A DNA stretch of 64,000 nt from UBA4421 sp002704225 (GTDB lineage Bacteria > Pseudomonadota > Gammaproteobacteria > Pseudomonadales > Azotimanducaceae). The stretch lies in the NCBI GenBank assembly GCA_902556425.1, contig CACDWG010000004.1:62001-126000 (forward strand), written 5' to 3'. The position numbers were made by a program, and so were the translations under genes. The notes beneath the pieces are model-generated. The model worked only from the letters and a program-made list of their open reading frames with translations. It had not been told where the DNA came from and did not search any database. Numbering within the stretch: position 1 is the stretch's first letter; every line of letters begins with the position of its first letter. Below are positions 61,529-64,000 of this stretch, one piece after another.

Positions 61529-61881
61529 TGCACGACCCCTTCGACTTCCAGCGGAAACTTCATCTGGAGTTCTTCTATGGCGACCACCTCGACGGTTTGT
61601 AAACTTGCAAACGTGCTGCGCTCCAACAGAAGACGACTGTACTCGGCCATCTGGCGGTCTTGAGCGCTTTGCAATACATCCAGGGCACTGTGCAGCGAAC
61701 GCATTTGTTGAGCGGCTCTCACCAGCGACAAACCACTGGCAGCAACTGCGAAGGTGAGTGCCAGCAGCAACATCACGTGCCAGCGCACAAGCGTCACGGG
61801 AGGTGTTGTCGCCAACTTGGTTTTACGACGCCTCGGCTTAACCGAGGCGCCGACATCATTGATTGCCGCTCGCAAAGCCAT
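61525..61881 (-). CDS. ftsL: Cell division protein FtsL
   Basis: This 118-residue bitopic protein has a basic cytoplasmic tail (VKPRRRKTKLA), one membrane span (MLLLALTFAVAASGLSLV) and a periplasmic leucine-zipper-like coiled coil (LHSALDVLQSAQDRQMAEYSRLLLE). It forms a complex with FtsB and FtsQ. Identity rests on position between rsmH and ftsI and on this architecture. Confidence 0.92.
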   Translation of the reverse strand: MALRAAINDVGASVKPRRRKTKLATTPPVTLVRWHVMLLLALTFAVAASGLSLVRAAQQMRSLHSALDVLQSAQDRQMAEYSRLLLERSTFASLQTVEVVAIEELQMKFPLEVEGVVQ

Positions 61882-61884
61882 GCG

Positions 61885-62865
61885 TTATCGAACCTTCTCA
61901 ATCACGCGAAGCGTCGCACTTCGCGACCGAGGATTGGCATTGAGCTCCGCCAGACTGGGCTTCATAGGACCGCCGATCAGACGTCCCTGTACCTCTTGAT
62001 CCAAATTTCTGACCGGCAAACGCCGTGGCATCTTGGGTGGCTGGCTGAGTTGACGGAAGGCATGTTTGACTTTGCGGTCTTCCAGCGAATGGAACGATAT
62101 CACGGCGAGTCGACCGCCCACTGCCAACGAACTGAAGCCCTGTTGTAACCCTTGGTCTAGCTCCTGGGCTTCCTCGTTGACGAAAATTCTGACCGCCTGA
62201 AAAGTTCGGGTAGCCGGATGCTTGCGCTGGGGACCTCGGGGCCGAGGCACGGCCTGGGAAACTAAGTCGGCCAACTCAAGGGTTGTGGTCAAGGGCCTAG
62301 CAGCAACGATGGCCCGGGCGATGCGGCGGGACTGTCGCTCTTCACCATACATCCAGAGCACTTGCGCGATCTCTGCCTCGTCCGCTTGATTCAACCACTC
62401 TGCGGCAGAGGATCCCTCCTCCGGGTTCATCCGCATATCCAAAGGCCCTTGCGCCGTAAAACTGAATCCTCGTTCCGGGCGATCAAGTTGGGGCGACGAC
62501 ACACCGACGTCCATGAGCACGCCGCGAACGCCTTCAATCTGCTGATCCCTTAGTACGTCCTGCAGCTCAGAGAACCGCGCTTGGCAAAAGGAAAATCGCG
62601 GATCTTGTCCAGCCAACCGTTGCGCTTCGGCAAGGGCTTCTGGATCTCTATCCAACCCCAGTAATTGACCTTGTGCAGACAAGCGCTCCAACAATTTTCT
62701 GCTGTGACCGCCGCGCCCAAAGGTTGCATCGACAAAGATTCCAGACTCTCCATCGGCGCGCTCTGATGCTCGGCTACTGCCCACCAGATGTGTCAGAACT
62801 TCCTGCAGCAACACGGGAACATGTTCACCTGCACCTGCAGACTCATCTGTCGGTCGCTCGGTCAT
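61885..62865 (-). CDS. rsmH: 16S rRNA (cytosine-1402-N4) methyltransferase RsmH (MraW)
   Basis: This 326-residue SAM-dependent methyltransferase modifies C1402 of 16S rRNA. HVPVLLQEVLTHL, FVDATFGRGGHSRKLLE (SAM loop), LMDVGVSSPQLD and ISFHSLEDRKVKHAFR are family hallmarks. ATG overlaps the mraZ stop (ATGA). Confidence 0.98.
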   Translation of the reverse strand: MTERPTDESAGAGEHVPVLLQEVLTHLVGSSRASERADGESGIFVDATFGRGGHSRKLLERLSAQGQLLGLDRDPEALAEAQRLAGQDPRFSFCQARFSELQDVLRDQQIEGVRGVLMDVGVSSPQLDRPERGFSFTAQGPLDMRMNPEEGSSAAEWLNQADEAEIAQVLWMYGEERQSRRIARAIVAARPLTTTLELADLVSQAVPRPRGPQRKHPATRTFQAVRIFVNEEAQELDQGLQQGFSSLAVGGRLAVISFHSLEDRKVKHAFRQLSQPPKMPRRLPVRNLDQEVQGRLIGGPMKPSLAELNANPRSRSATLRVIEKVR

Positions 62866-63320
62866 ACAGACAACCCGTCGAATAGCTCACCGTTGTTCGC
62901 CATCGCGGCGGCGCCTTCTTCCAACCATTGGTCTAACCGATTCTGCCAATGATCCGCAGACCAGATTTCGATTTTGTTGCCCTGACCAACTAGGACCAGT
63001 TTCTTCTCAAGGCCGGCGTAATCGCGGAGCATGGCAGGGAGCAGCAGACGGCCCGCGGAATCCAACTCGAGATCCGTTGCATGGCCAATAAGAAGTCGTT
63101 GAAGCAAGCGGGCTTGTGGATTGATATTGGAGAGACTTTCCAGTTTTGCCTGCACCGTCTCCCATTCATTCAACGGATAGACCAACAAACAAGATTCACG
63201 CATGTCAATCGTCACAACGAGTCTGCCCTCGCTTGCCACCAGTACGGTCTCGCGACTACGCCCGGGCAAGGCCATTCGGCCTTTGGCGTCCATGGTTACA
63301 CTGTTAATCCCGCGAAACAC
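62862..63320 (-). CDS. mraZ: Transcriptional regulator MraZ
   Basis: This 152-residue protein has two SpoVT/AbrB-like (MraZ) domains: FRGINSVTMDAKGRMALPGR near the start and ATDLELDSAGRLLLPAMLRDYAGL in the second half. MraZ binds repeats upstream of its own gene and represses the dcw operon. The start is GTG at 63320. The MraZ box and promoter lie just upstream. Confidence 0.97.
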   Translation of the reverse strand: MFRGINSVTMDAKGRMALPGRSRETVLVASEGRLVVTIDMRESCLLVYPLNEWETVQAKLESLSNINPQARLLQRLLIGHATDLELDSAGRLLLPAMLRDYAGLEKKLVLVGQGNKIEIWSADHWQNRLDQWLEEGAAAMANNGELFDGLSV

Positions 63321-63425
63321 GATCTACTTTTTGAAGCGGGCGTCATCACTGACATTCATTCGCACACCGATGCGACCCTAAAACATTAGCGACGAAAATC
63401 GGAGACGCGCAAGGCGCGTCGAATT

Positions 63426-63450
63426 ACCCACTTTTCTCCACTTTTTCCCA
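63426..63450 (-). promoter_or_regulatory. MraZ box (three 10-nt-spaced repeats)
   Basis: On the minus strand TGGGA (63450-63446), TGGAG (63440-63436) and TGGGT (63430-63426) recur every 10 nt, separated by AAAAG. This matches the MraZ-binding direct repeats (TGGGN with 5-nt spacers) and lies immediately downstream of the -10 element. Confidence 0.85.
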
Positions 63451-63459
63451 ATTGCGCAC

Positions 63460-63487
63460 ACTATAGTCCTGATTCGCAACGAGTCAA
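63460..63487 (-). promoter_or_regulatory. Sigma70-type promoter of the dcw cluster
   Basis: TTGACT (63487-63482), a 16-nt spacer and TATAGT (63465-63460) on the minus strand form a strong housekeeping promoter. Transcription would begin near 63453, leaving a leader of about 130 nt containing the MraZ box. Confidence 0.75.
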
Positions 63488-63610
63488 CAAAAGAAGACGT
63501 TTGAAAAAGCCATAAGCATCGGAAAAATAACAATTTTTCTGGGCAGGCATCGGGAATACGTAGAATCGCTGTCGAGGGGGTATGGGAGCTAACAAGAAGG
63601 AGAAATAAAT

Positions 63611-63966
<356 letters not shown>

Positions 63967-64000
63967 CGGCAGGGTACGGAGCTGAGGCTAGGAGTACAAG

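Overview
The window is a chromosomal segment of a heterotrophic, Gram-negative gammaproteobacterium, most likely marine. The pointers are a Pseudomonas-like gene order (rnpB - mraZ...ftsZ - lpxC - dciA - M23 peptidase - secA - argJ; coaE - yacG), homodimeric aceE with a two-lipoyl aceF, lpxC, a large TonB-dependent receptor beside a TPR-sulfotransferase, and a carotenoid oxygenase. I cannot name the genus from the sequence alone.

Left part (1-29.1 kb) is mostly housekeeping and metabolism. It opens with the N-terminus of a membrane protein, then an orphan precursor-like gene with six EGKCG pentapeptides (HvfA type), and a PuuD-like membrane protein. groES-groEL follows with a textbook CIRCE operator, then fxsA, an alkyltransferase-like protein, ampG, yajQ, a corrinoid adenosyltransferase, aceE-aceF, ampD and nadC. 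After these come a secreted nucleotide pyrophosphatase/phosphodiesterase, a TPR-sulfotransferase and TonB receptor pair, a MarR regulator, a short prepilin-peptidase-like protein, an M19 dipeptidase-like lipoprotein missing metal ligands, TetR, nitroreductase, a frameshifted Gfo/Idh/MocA oxidoreductase, several small unknown genes, a carotenoid oxygenase and apt. AmpG and AmpD together indicate muropeptide recycling.

The middle (about 29.1-36.4 kb) is an accessory island abutting a tRNA-Thr(CGT) gene. Almost all its genes are small and unrecognised. Next to the tRNA lies an internally deleted tyrosine recombinase gene, and a second recombinase fragment with box II and the nucleophilic Tyr lies 2.5 kb further in. 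The 3' end of the recombinase gene, including its GGAGACAAG-like stretch that can serve as a ribosome-binding site, is repeated in front of several unrelated small genes, together with a shared start of a secretion signal (ATGAGxAA...). A second shared 5' module (M(K/R)(H/N)IITGLLL...) occurs at least three times. The island therefore looks like an array in which common 5' leaders are joined to different 3' cargoes. This is the least ordinary structure in the window.

Right part (36.4-64 kb) returns to core genes: hydrolases, RidA, a secreted peroxiredoxin, a relic of pilC, coaE-yacG, argJ, secA, an M23 peptidase, dciA, and the division and cell-wall (dcw) cluster on the minus strand from mraZ to lpxC. 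The dcw cluster is tightly packed with 1-11 nt overlaps and short gaps, but murF, murG and ddl are absent from their usual places. A sigma70-type promoter and a three-repeat MraZ box precede mraZ, and a complete RNase P RNA gene closes the window.
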